From Lutimaribacter_A marinistellae (GTDB lineage: Bacteria; Pseudomonadota; Alphaproteobacteria; Rhodobacterales; Rhodobacteraceae): a stretch of DNA of 64,000 nucleotides. The notes beneath the pieces are model-generated. The model ran no database searches. It was not told the origin of the DNA and was given only the letters and a program-made list of their open reading frames with translations. Numbering within the stretch: position 1 is the stretch's first letter; each line of letters opens with the position of its first letter. Below, in pieces: positions 9,470-17,900 of this stretch. The DNA lies in NCBI RefSeq assembly GCF_042648365.1, contig NZ_JBHRXI010000016.1:434001-498000 (forward strand), written 5' to 3'. Made by a program: the position numbers and the translations under genes.

Positions 9470-10120
9470 CGTCGGAAACTGCCGAACATGCTGGCGAGCG
9501 CGATGATCGCAACAACGGCAGCAAAGGGGGACACGACCGCCACCATGAATACATCGAGATAGCTATTTCGGTGCGCCGGCTTGCAGGAGGCGAGGCGCAC
9601 GCAGGTGTCGCCCAACGCATACAGCGCGATGCCTATCCAGCTCGACTTTAACCTAGTGAGGGTGGCAGGGTTGTCAGCGACATCGCGACGGTCACGAGCG
9701 GGTTATCGCCACTGGCCGACAGAAGCGCGTCGCCGATGCCGCCAAAGGCCGGTACCGCGGCCACGACTGCGCCGAAGCCTATGAAGCTCGCTTTATTGAG
9801 GATCGGCAGGACCGAGGCATCGGCCCCCTAGTTGAAACTGGCATGGAGATCGAGGAAACGGCAGAGGTTCGTGGCGATCAGAAAGAGGATGGCGAGCGTC
9901 AGGGCTGCGATCACCGCCCAGATCCCCTGGACGGTTTGATAGAGGTCTCTCAGAAGAAGGGCAGTGCCGGATAATCGATCTCGGGCCTTGGCACGATCGC
10001 GAGAACGAACAGCAGCTTGACCGCGATTACGAACGCCATCGGCGCAAAGGCCAGAAGGAATGAGGCAGGCTGGCGTCTTACGGCACAATCTCCGGCTTTT
10101 CTCAGTAAGGTCCAGGACTT
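9470..10120 (-). pseudogene. GntP-family permease, decayed remnant
   Basis: Translating the minus strand in shifting frames gives pieces in the right order for a GntP-type gluconate/organic-acid symporter. They are ASFLLAFAPMAFVIAVKLLF then PRPEIDYPALPFF (about 10080-9955), QGIWAVIAALTLAILFLIA then RFLDLHASFN (about 9945-9831), ASVLPILNKASFIGFGAVVA then GGIGDALLSASGDNPLV (about 9830-9690), and NSYLDVFMVAVVSPFAAVVA ending in FGSF (about 9580-9470). Frameshifts separate the pieces. A deletion has removed the segment that normally carries the glycine/serine-rich loop between about 9615 and 9660. The N-terminal half is missing, probably lost where the IS5-type remnant now lies. No functional product is possible. 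Confidence 0.75.
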
Positions 10121-10204
10121 CGCCTGGCGCGCGGGCGCTCATCGCCACCTCCGGCTAAGGCAGGCCGTCCTCACGATTGCCGTACCCTTGTCGGCCGCCT
10201 AGGG

Positions 10205-11016
10205 TCACTCATTGAGCTTCAAAGTCGGGACAAGACAGTCGCGGCGAGCGCGATTAGTGAGAGGAAGACCTTGGGGCATCTGTCATATCGTGTCGCCACG
10301 CGCCGCCAATCCTTTAGCCTACCGAACGGATTTCGATCCGGTTGCGTCGTTTGTATCGGCGCTTGTCGTATTCGACCGGGATCTTGCGTTGCTTTCCGCC
10401 GGGGATGTAGGGCATTTCAACACAACCCTGAACCAGTCAGTGGTATCGCGGCGGTCTCCGAGCAGACAATCGACATCTGGAAGGCTGCTGAGCAGTGCCC
10501 GTGCGCGGATGTAATCACTGACTTGTCCGGCGGCAACGAAGAGGTTGATCGGGCGACCCCGGCTGTCGCAGACGGTATGCAGTTCTGTGTTCAAGCCGCC
10601 TTTCGTCCGGCCCGTCAGACGTCCACGCCCCTTTTGACACCCATGCTGGTCGCTGTGCGGTGAGCCTTCAAATAGGTCGCGTCGATCATCAAGGTTTTCT
10701 TTTCGCCGTCTTCGGCGGCCAGACCGGCCATCGACTGGGCCAAGATGCCCTTGCCGCTGCGACGCCCCAACGGTTACAGGGCGTCGTGTGCGGCCCGTAG
10801 GCAGACAGGCACCGCGCTCCCACAACCCTTTGCGATTGATAAAGATATTGCCACTCGAAACAAGCCAGTCATCGACGCCGGGTTTGCTGTGGGATTTCGC
10901 AAAGAAGGGCTGGAAACGTGCCATCTGCGCATCCGTCAGCCAGAAAAGACCAGACATGTTCACCGCTCATCTTTCGAACCGTGAATCTTGCCTCCAACGA
11001 GAAATCAATGGCTCCT
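10205..11016 (-). mobile_element. IS5-family insertion sequence remnant
   Basis: The boundaries are set by a weak pair of ends. CATTGA at 10210-10215 and its inverted counterpart TCAATGG at 11005-11011 lie just outside the transposase reading frame, giving an element of about 0.8 kb, a usual size for the IS427-like group of IS5. No target duplication could be confirmed. The element lies between the truncated permease pseudogene and the first RTX gene. Confidence 0.45.
10219..10963 (-). pseudogene. IS5-family transposase, frameshifted
   Basis: The frame from 10963 starts FWLTDAQMARFQPFFAKSH followed by KPGVDDWLVSSGNIFINR, the typical N-terminus of IS5/IS427-type transposases. It then drifts out of frame: the canonical region after the INRNGL motif appears as unrelated residues and returns later (DLFEGSPHSDQHGCQKGRG, KGGLNTELHTVCDSRGRPI). 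The expected C-terminus is found in another frame (KVFLSLIALAAT, ending at a stop at 10219-10221). Several frameshifts mean no active enzyme is made. Confidence 0.75.
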
Positions 11017-11107
11017 TACACTATGAAAGTTACCTGTAAAAAAATGAGAGCAAATTCGCAAAGGCTGAATTGAAATCAACTGTGACCGAATTGATGACTG
11101 GCCAGTC

Positions 11108-11570
11108 TCATGCCAACAGGTCGAACACCTCGCCACCGATCTGGAGGTTGATGCTCTCCTGGCCCTCGCCATCGACCAGCGCCCACATGATCTGCCCCGT
11201 CGGGCGATAGATCACGAACGCCTCCTGGACGGACGCGTCGCCCGAGCGTACCCCATCCGGCGTCGCCGTATGTGCGAGGTTGATCTGGAACTGATCCGCC
11301 GTCGCGGCCTGACCGAAAACCAGGACATCGCCCTCGGTCGCATCATAGTCCTGCACCCAGTCCGAGCCATGATCGGCCACGCCAAGATGGAAGAACCGGT
11401 CAGCGCCATCGCCGCCGTTGATGCGGTCATAGCCGAAGCCACCGTTTACGAAATCGTCTCCCGCTCCGCCAAAGACGAGGTCCGACAACGCGCCGCCAGT
11501 GATCACGTCATTTCCGCCCTGGCCCTGCAACTCATCGGCACCGAACCCGCCGGCGAGCGTGTCGTTCCCC
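11108..11570. repeat. Dispersed repeat: terminal module shared with 28306-28768
   Basis: The 3' ends of RTX genes 1 and 2 align without gaps at a constant offset of 17198 bases over about 460 bases, with only about a dozen differences by eye. Similarity falls sharply at the edges of the block (downstream of the stop codons and in the preceding repeats). The third RTX gene end (46970 onward) is clearly related in protein sequence but more diverged in DNA. Confidence 0.9.
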
Positions 11571-13279
11571 TCCTGGCCATAAATGAGATCGTTTCCGCCG
11601 CCCCCGTCGGCCAAGTCGTTGCCTGCCCCGGCAAAGATCACATCACGCAAATCGTCCTCGGCCGCGGCCGGTCCGCCGACAAGACTGTCGTCACCATCTC
11701 CGCCGTTGATCGTGTCCGTCCCGGGGCCGGCATCGATGCTGTCATTGCCGCCATATCCCAATAGGCGATCATCCCCTTCATACCCGCGAAGGGTGTCTTT
11801 TCCGGGCCCACCCTGAAGCTCGTCGGCTTCTTCCGTTCCGTCCAGATCGAGCGCATCCGGCGCAACTGGCTGGAAGATCACCGGATCGCTGCCACGGCTC
11901 CCCGGGTTTAGGGCTGAGGCAAGGCGAGTTCCCTGCTGGGTGCCGTCCGTCATCCAGAGTTCGTCACCCTCGTCATCTGATCGGGCGACGAAATAGACCA
12001 GCTCCCCGGACCCGAAGAATCCATACCCGCCGTCATTGGCATCCGCCGAGCCACCCGAGGCGCTGATATTGGCCAGTTGGAACGTGCCCTCGGCGGTACC
12101 ATCGGTTACCCAAGGTTCTCGGTAATCGGCACCGTTCACCGAGAAGTAGAGCCGATCGCCTACCGCCGTTAGGTTACGGATACTGCCGCTGGGCGATCCC
12201 GGCTCGGTATCGGCAAATAGCTCTACCGTGCCGTCCGACAGGGTGGCGCGATAGAGCTCGAACCCTAAATCACCCTCCCCGTCGGCATTGCGCGCCCGAA
12301 AGTAGAGGTGATCGCCGAACCGCGTGAGATGTGCGGCCCTTGTACCCTCCGCCAGTTCGGTGAATATTTGCGTGCCCTCCGGCGTTCCGTCGGTCCGCCA
12401 GATCTCGGTCCGGGAATTGCCGTTGCTGTCATTCGTCACGAAGAATACCCGACCATCGACCTCGATCAGGTTGCTTGGGATTTCGGTGTCGTCATCCCCG
12501 CCGAAATCGGTGAGCAGCGATGTCGCGGTGCCATCAGTGATCCACAGCGCGTTCGGCTGATCACCGCTGGCCGCGCCGAAAATCAGTTGATCTCCAAGGG
12601 CCACAGTCGCGTCCATGTTATTGCCGACATCGAGGCCCAGATACCGCCGTGCCGAGTCGCTCGCTTCGAGCCAGCTGGGAGTACTGCCTTTCAACTCGAT
12701 CGTACCGGCGGTCGTGCCATCCGTTCGCCACAGCGCGGCGCCTGCCTCGACATCTTCCAGCCAGAAATACTGGAACCCACCGCTTTGCTTGGACCAGGAG
12801 ACCCCATCGATATCGACGAACCTGTAACTGTTGCGAACGCCGCTGCCGGTGCCTTCGACGATGTCGGCCAGAAGGCGCGTGCCGTTGATCGTGCCATCGG
12901 TGATCCACAATTCTCGGCCCGCCTCGGCTGTGTGGGCCGAGAAAAGGGCCATTTCGTCAAAGCTTTCGAAATGCTCGGGATCGGATCGGCCGGGGTCGTC
13001 CGGTGTCATTGCAGTAAGAAAGCGCGTCCCGTTTTCGGTTCCGTCCGAGGCGTAAAGCTCGTATCGCTCGACATCCGTGGCCGCGGCGGCGAAGACGAAG
13101 ATGTCCCCGGCGAATGCGCCGCTTCCCGGATCCGGGACACCGCTTTTCGGTCGCTCGAAATCGGTGCCCTCGTTGAAAACACCAGTGTGAACTTCAAGCA
13201 GCCGGGCGATGCCCGTTTGGGTGTCGAAAAGATGGAGTTCACGCCCTGCCGGACTGTCCGCCATTACGAAAAACGTCAT
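11108..13279 (-). CDS. RTX protein 1: ELWxTDGT-repeat exoprotein with calcium-binding C-terminus (723 aa)
   Basis: The N-terminal ~480 residues hold about eight repeats of the type ELWxTDGTxxGT (ELWITDGTINGT, ALWRTDGTTAGT, EIWRTDGTPEGT, ELWMTDGTQQGT). This repeat family is common in secreted bacterial proteins and is likely a beta-propeller or beta-solenoid. From about residue 485 there are glycine/aspartate nonapeptides (GGPGKDTLRGYEGDDRLLG and so on) typical of RTX calcium-binding rolls. A ~95-residue end module follows (FFHLGVADHGSDWVQDYDA ... GGEVFDLLA). There is no N-terminal signal peptide, so C-terminal-signal export by a type I system is expected. The start at 13279 has a GGAGGCG site. 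The end module is nearly identical to that of RTX protein 2. Function is unknown: adhesin, S-layer-like protein or enzyme scaffold are all possible. Confidence 0.85.
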   Translation of the reverse strand: MTFFVMADSPAGRELHLFDTQTGIARLLEVHTGVFNEGTDFERPKSGVPDPGSGAFAGDIFVFAAAATDVERYELYASDGTENGTRFLTAMTPDDPGRSDPEHFESFDEMALFSAHTAEAGRELWITDGTINGTRLLADIVEGTGSGVRNSYRFVDIDGVSWSKQSGGFQYFWLEDVEAGAALWRTDGTTAGTIELKGSTPSWLEASDSARRYLGLDVGNNMDATVALGDQLIFGAASGDQPNALWITDGTATSLLTDFGGDDDTEIPSNLIEVDGRVFFVTNDSNGNSRTEIWRTDGTPEGTQIFTELAEGTRAAHLTRFGDHLYFRARNADGEGDLGFELYRATLSDGTVELFADTEPGSPSGSIRNLTAVGDRLYFSVNGADYREPWVTDGTAEGTFQLANISASGGSADANDGGYGFFGSGELVYFVARSDDEGDELWMTDGTQQGTRLASALNPGSRGSDPVIFQPVAPDALDLDGTEEADELQGGPGKDTLRGYEGDDRLLGYGGNDSIDAGPGTDTINGGDGDDSLVGGPAAAEDDLRDVIFAGAGNDLADGGGGNDLIYGQEGNDTLAGGFGADELQGQGGNDVITGGALSDLVFGGAGDDFVNGGFGYDRINGGDGADRFFHLGVADHGSDWVQDYDATEGDVLVFGQAATADQFQINLAHTATPDGVRSGDASVQEAFVIYRPTGQIMWALVDGEGQESINLQIGGEVFDLLA

Positions 13280-13543
13280 GAACGCCTCCCTGCGTGTGAC
13301 GCAACCGCCGAGGTCATTCTATCAAGTTTGGTGTTTCGCAACAACGTGGCGACATGAGGGAGAAAGCGCGTCACAACTTACAGCCCGGTGGTGCAGCGGA
13401 CCACCTCGATGTTTCAAAGCGATTGACTGCATGGCCATCGGGTTCAGTTGCCGACCCAGAGCCAGTTCGCCCTACAAAGTCCGCTACCAAGTGCTTTGTG
13501 CCGAAAAATATGGTACTTTGCTGCGATCAAGGGAGGAGCGATC

Positions 13544-14158
13544 ATGACCGGCTGGCGTATCGAAGGCGAGTACATGGAAACCTGCAACTGCGATTTCCTT
13601 TGCCCGTGCATTACCTCGAACTTGACCGCGACTCCTACGGAGGGTGACTGCAAGGCGGCAATTGCAATGAAGATTACCAGTGGAGAAAAAGACGGTGTTT
13701 CGCTGGAAGGAGTGTCCTTCATAGTGCTGCTTCACGCGCCGAGTGCAATGGCGGACGGAGACATCAAGGTTGGTCTGATTGTCGATGAGAGCGCTACCGA
13801 CCAACAAACTGCAGCGATCGTCGACATCGCTACCGGGGCTGCCGGTGGTCCGATGGAAGCCTTGGGTCCCTTGGTCGGCGAAGTTGCCGGTGTCGAGAAA
13901 CGTCCGATCACTTTCGTGTCGGAAGGCGACACGATAGCCGTGACCGCTGGTGAGCTGATCGACCAGGAGGTGGAGGCCGTCAACAGCGCGCTTCCAAATG
14001 GTGGCCCCATCAAGATTACGAATGTCCCTCATCCGGTTACATCGACGCTGGCACTCGCACGAGCCAAGAAGAGTAGGTTCAACGCATTCGGGGTGGAATG
14101 GGACGATGCCACCGGCTCCAGAAATGGACATTTTGCACCGTTTGCCTGGTCGGCTTGA
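13544..14158 (+). CDS. DUF1326 domain-containing protein (204 aa)
   Basis: The start at 13544 (MTGWRIEGEYMETCNCDFLC) is chosen because a GGGAGGAG site lies at 13531-13538 and because DUF1326 proteins begin with this WxxxGxYxExCNCxxxCPC motif. The cysteine cluster CNCDFLCPC near residues 14-22 could bind a metal or form disulfides. The rest is a compact beta-rich domain without membrane segments. The next gene encodes a DUF2182 membrane protein and overlaps by four bases, a pairing seen repeatedly in alphaproteobacteria. The function of the pair is not established. Confidence 0.88.
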   Translation: MTGWRIEGEYMETCNCDFLCPCITSNLTATPTEGDCKAAIAMKITSGEKDGVSLEGVSFIVLLHAPSAMADGDIKVGLIVDESATDQQTAAIVDIATGAAGGPMEALGPLVGEVAGVEKRPITFVSEGDTIAVTAGELIDQEVEAVNSALPNGGPIKITNVPHPVTSTLALARAKKSRFNAFGVEWDDATGSRNGHFAPFAWSA

Positions 14159-14988
14159 TCGGTACGGACGCGATTGAGCGCGCTGTGACCACGGTAATCG
14201 AAGATACGCTTGAACGCAGCCTGAAGCGAGATCGGCTAATACTGATGGTCGGTCTCTCAGCCGTCGTTGCTCTTGCAGCAGTCTACACTGTGCTTGGGAT
14301 CGGCATGTCAATGTCGGCGATCACGATGACACGGATGGCCATCGAAATGCCCGGCATGATGATGGCGTCCGGTGAGTGGACGATTGGATATGCGTTCATG
14401 ATCTTCCTCATGTGGTGGATAATGATGATCGCCATGATGGTGCCGAGCGCGGCCCCGACCGTGTTGTTTTACGCTGCACTCGTCAGGAAAAACACGAATG
14501 TGGACAAGGTTTATGCAGCGGTCCCCGTCTTCCTTTCCGGCTACCTGCTCGTTTGGGGCGTGTTCAGTCTCGCCGCAACTGCCGTGCAATGGTTCTTGGT
14601 TTCAATCGGGAAGATGAGCGGGATGATGGAAATCACGCAAGCTCCTCTTGCAGGAGGTTTGCTGGTGGCCGCCGGGCTTTATCAGTTGTCTCCCCTGAAG
14701 CAGGCATGCCTGCGGCAGTGCCAGCATCCACTTATGTTCTTCATGCAAAACTGGAGACCCGGTGTGCTGGGTGCTCTTGGTATGGGGACACAAAACGGGT
14801 GGTTCTGCCTTGGGTGCTGCTGGGTCCTCATGGCGCTGCTTTTTGTCGGCGGGGTGATGAACCTGCTTTGGATCGCCGCACTTGCGTTGTTTGTGGGATT
14901 GGAAAAACTCGCCGTTGGCCTACCGTGGCTGTCGCGGCTTTCCTCCCTCGCGTTGATCGTCGGCGGGCTGGCACTTGTCGTTCTGTGA
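14155..14988 (+). CDS. DUF2182 family integral membrane protein
   Basis: A methionine-rich polytopic membrane protein with about six helices. Family hallmarks are the WTIGYAFMIFLMWWIMMIAM segment, the MVPSAAPTVLFYA stretch, the SPLKQACLRQCQHPL loop with two cysteines, and GTQNGWFCLGCCWVLMALLF. The gene has no ATG at the expected place. A TTG at 14155 overlaps the DUF1326 stop codon (TTGA), and a GTG at 14185 is an alternative. An in-frame ATG at 14098 lies deep in the upstream gene. Coupled translation with the DUF1326 gene is likely. A methionine- and cysteine-rich membrane protein next to a CxC-rich soluble partner would fit metal (copper-type) handling, but this is inference only. Confidence 0.8.
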   Translation: MIGTDAIERAVTTVIEDTLERSLKRDRLILMVGLSAVVALAAVYTVLGIGMSMSAITMTRMAIEMPGMMMASGEWTIGYAFMIFLMWWIMMIAMMVPSAAPTVLFYAALVRKNTNVDKVYAAVPVFLSGYLLVWGVFSLAATAVQWFLVSIGKMSGMMEITQAPLAGGLLVAAGLYQLSPLKQACLRQCQHPLMFFMQNWRPGVLGALGMGTQNGWFCLGCCWVLMALLFVGGVMNLLWIAALALFVGLEKLAVGLPWLSRLSSLALIVGGLALVVL

Positions 14989-15651
14989 TTGGCTTACGCC
15001 AATCAGGACGTAGATCAGACAAGACTCACCCCGCTTGCCCAATCACCGAAGCGTCTCTGACGCCCTTTAGTGCGTTTGTCGCGGAGGGGGATGGGACAGA
15101 TCTCTGGGAGGCTTCTCTTGGCCGCCGGCGGGTTACCGTTTTCCTACTCGGCCATAATTCAGACCGGAGCCCGGCAGGGGCGCAAGAGTCCGCCAGACGG
15201 TGTTCGTGCCGCGCAATTTCCCTTCGAATTCAAGAGGCTACCATACAGGCCGCGCTTGAATAGTTGCAGAAACTCCAGGGGTTTTCGGTTGTTGCGGTTC
15301 TGAAACGAAACCACTTCAACTCATGGCGCGCCATCGTAAGCAGACTAGGGTTCGACTCACACGGCGCCGCTGCTCCGCCCGTGCCGCGCAGGCTCTGCTA
15401 GGAAAGAGGTAAAGACATCCTGCCGTGAGTGAGACCGGTTTGCATTTTTCTGGCAGCACCGGGAAAAGATTTTTGCATCTTAACACCGCATCCTCCTCTT
15501 CCCAATGCTGCCTGAAATTGGCACGATGCAACGCCATCAAAAAGCACAAGCCTCTGCCTTAGTCTGAAGCTGATGCAAAAACAGACCGAAAGAGCCTGGG
15601 TCGCTCTGGCCCTAATCGCGTGGGGAAAGTCAGATCAAATCAGATCGAAAG
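14989..15651. other. Intergenic region of about 660 bases, no gene seen
   Basis: Short open frames on both strands show no recognisable domain. No tRNA cloverleaf, insertion-sequence piece or clear terminator was found. The region may carry the promoter of the phospholipase D gene. Confidence 0.45.
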
Positions 15652-15657
15652 TTGACC

Positions 15658-17223
15658 ATGGTCAAGAAAGGAACGAAGCCAAAGGAGGGATTCATCAAGG
15701 GTATGTGCTTGGTGGTCGGACTGTGCTTTTTGGTTCTGGCCGGATGCTCGACTGGTAATCGCTCGTTCGAGCAGACGCCATCTTTCGCGCCCGAACAACC
15801 GACAAGCACGCGCCTTTCACGAGCTGTCCGGAAATGGGGTGATCCCCTTGATGGTCGTTCTGGCGTGAAGCTGATCGGCAACGGAGAAGAGGCGTTTGCA
15901 GCGCGTCTCGCGCTTGCTGCGGCCGCCGAGCAAACGATTGACGCCCAATATTATCTTTTGCACAACGATCTGACCGGCCAAATCTTTGCCGCGAGTCTGC
16001 TCCAGGCCGCCGACCGTGGAGTGCGAGTGCGGCTCTTGCTCGATGACATGGACACCAAGAGTTATGATCCCGCAACAGCAGCTCTCGACTCTCACGAAAA
16101 CATAGAAATCCGACTATTCAATCCATTCTGGCGGGATCAGAGCCTTGTCGCGGCTGGCTTCACAGACTTCAAGCGGATCAATCGCCGGATGCACAACAAG
16201 TCGATGACCGCAGATAATGCGGTGTCAATTGTTGGTGGGCGCAATGTCGGCGACGAGTATTTCCTCGCCAAACAGGAAATGAATTATTCGGATCTGGACA
16301 TGCTGGTGGCCGGGCCCGTAGTCGCAGAAGTTTCAACCAACTTCGATGACTACTGGAACAGTCGGTTTGCCGTACCTGCCAACGTTGTGGTTGGCACGCC
16401 TGATGGATTCAGCCTTGAGCAGGCACGCGGTCGTTTGGACGAAATCATAGGCGATGCGCGCGAAACACAATACGCAGAGGTTGTACGCGAAGCAGCTGCG
16501 CAGAACTTTTCGGGCTCCAACTTGAAACTCGATTGGGTCCCAGCCGAGATGTATTCGGACCCGCCATCGAAGGCGGCCGGCGATAACAACAACGGAGAAA
16601 TCCTAGCTTCGCAGCTTTCGGGCTATTTTGAAAGTGCGACTTCGAAGGTCGAAATAATCTCCGCCTATTTTGTTCCACGTACACGGGGCACCAACTGGTT
16701 GCTGGAGCTTGAAGCGCGCGGCGTAGAAGTGTCCGTGGTGACAAACTCGCTGGCATCAAACGACGTGAAACCTGTTTATGCGCACTATGCAAAGGACAGG
16801 CGGACGCTTCTTGAAGGTGGGGTTGACCTGTACGAGCTCCGACCTGATGCAGATCGAGAACGACAGCGCGGTGTCTACTGGGGTCAATCCAGATCCGGAC
16901 TACACGCCAAAGCATTCTTGATAGACGACCGATACCTGTTCGTAGGTTCCTTCAACTGGGATCCCCGCTCGGTGAACATCAACACAGAGATGGGTATCCT
17001 GATCGATTCCACCGCCATGGCCGGAAGTACATCCAAAGCGCTCAGAGAAGTCCTCGGCGCAGCGACCTTTGCCGTAAAGCTCGACGAAAATGAACGCATT
17101 TCTTGGACCGAGACTGACGTTGAAGGCAAAAGGCGTGTTTACTACCACGAACCGACGGGGTCTGTTTGGGAGCACCTCGTCGCATCACTTTATGGGATAC
17201 TTCCAATCGGGTCGCAGCTGTAG
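15658..17223 (+). CDS. Phospholipase D family lipoprotein (cardiolipin synthase-like, two HKD motifs)
   Basis: The N-terminus has a hydrophobic segment ending in a lipobox (LVGLCFLVLAGC), so the mature protein would be lipid-anchored. Two catalytic HxKx4D motifs are present: HNKSMTAD near residue 180 and HAKAFLID near residue 415, each followed by a Gly/Ser-Asn motif (GGRN and GSFNWD). This makes it a complete two-domain PLD-superfamily enzyme, acting on phospholipids either as phospholipase D or as phosphatidyl-transferase (ClsC-like). The ATG at 15658 is used. A TTG at 15652 extends it by two residues, and an ATG at 15703 lies 13 bases after a strong AAAGGAGG and directly begins the signal peptide, so it is a serious alternative. 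The gene stands alone. Confidence 0.85.
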   Translation: MVKKGTKPKEGFIKGMCLVVGLCFLVLAGCSTGNRSFEQTPSFAPEQPTSTRLSRAVRKWGDPLDGRSGVKLIGNGEEAFAARLALAAAAEQTIDAQYYLLHNDLTGQIFAASLLQAADRGVRVRLLLDDMDTKSYDPATAALDSHENIEIRLFNPFWRDQSLVAAGFTDFKRINRRMHNKSMTADNAVSIVGGRNVGDEYFLAKQEMNYSDLDMLVAGPVVAEVSTNFDDYWNSRFAVPANVVVGTPDGFSLEQARGRLDEIIGDARETQYAEVVREAAAQNFSGSNLKLDWVPAEMYSDPPSKAAGDNNNGEILASQLSGYFESATSKVEIISAYFVPRTRGTNWLLELEARGVEVSVVTNSLASNDVKPVYAHYAKDRRTLLEGGVDLYELRPDADRERQRGVYWGQSRSGLHAKAFLIDDRYLFVGSFNWDPRSVNINTEMGILIDSTAMAGSTSKALREVLGAATFAVKLDENERISWTETDVEGKRRVYYHEPTGSVWEHLVASLYGILPIGSQL

Positions 17224-17900
17224 GGTTTCGGTGTCAGTGGCAAATCCCCAACACCTGTGCCTCGGTCAGCCGAAGCGTAACTGGCAGAACAAGTTGGTTT
17301 AAGTCGGGCAGGGCGGTTCCGGACCCGCCTGAAATGCTCCGAAACGACGCATTTCGTTACCTAAGACAAGCCGTGAGAGCGTCCGTCTGGCGCCGATGTT
17401 GTGTGCCCGTTTCCTGCCTCTTCGTTCCGGGGCATGAAGATTTACTGCACGAACGGGGCATCGACGTGAGCCATTGACCCTCCCCCGCGATTAGGGCTGG
17501 TGTGATCTGGAATCTTCCGGTTGGGTTTCAGTGTTGAGCGACAGCGTGGAGACCGCATCACGGAAGCGGAATGTGGGCGCGGTCAACACAATGTTGTCTG
17601 CCGGGGTTCCTGATGTGCTTTCGCTATCGGTCGCCTCTGTCTTCTGGCCCTGCGCCGAGCAACGAAAGCAAACTTGATTCTGCAGAAGTGGTATATGGAC
17701 GCAGAGCAATGATCTTGCCCGATAGATCTCGCAACATTCGGCCCGCTGCTCCTTGAGCATTCCGGTTATCGGCTCATCGGCGCAACGGTTCACGTGGGTC
17801 TTTCTGCTCACTGAGGCCGGTTTTCGGCACCCTCCAAGCCGTCGACTTTGCCTTCGCCTTCTGCCAACGTTGGGTTCGTTCGGCGCCCGTAGGAGATGAC
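17224..17900. other. Gene-poor interval carrying an IS6-type scrap
   Basis: Between the PLD and amidase genes, open frames on both strands lack domains. The only recognisable content is a short transposase-like piece at about 17340-17476, listed separately. The amidase promoter should lie in 17700-17900, but no clear elements were identified. Confidence 0.45.
17340..17476 (+). pseudogene. IS6-family transposase N-terminal fragment
   Basis: The frame ending at 17476 reads HEDLLHERGIDVSH, which matches the start of IS6-type transposases (LRxVEDLLHERGIDVSHETVR). Just upstream, in another frame, VRLAPMLCARFLPLR corresponds to the preceding IRLAVMMYVRFPLSLR segment. The match breaks off after VSH with a TGA stop, and nothing downstream resembles the DDE domain. 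Only about 45 codons of a once complete element remain. Confidence 0.6.

Noticed and set aside
15330..15365. GGTTCGAC-containing stretch resembling a tRNA T-arm
   Set aside because: No matching acceptor, D or anticodon stems could be found around it.
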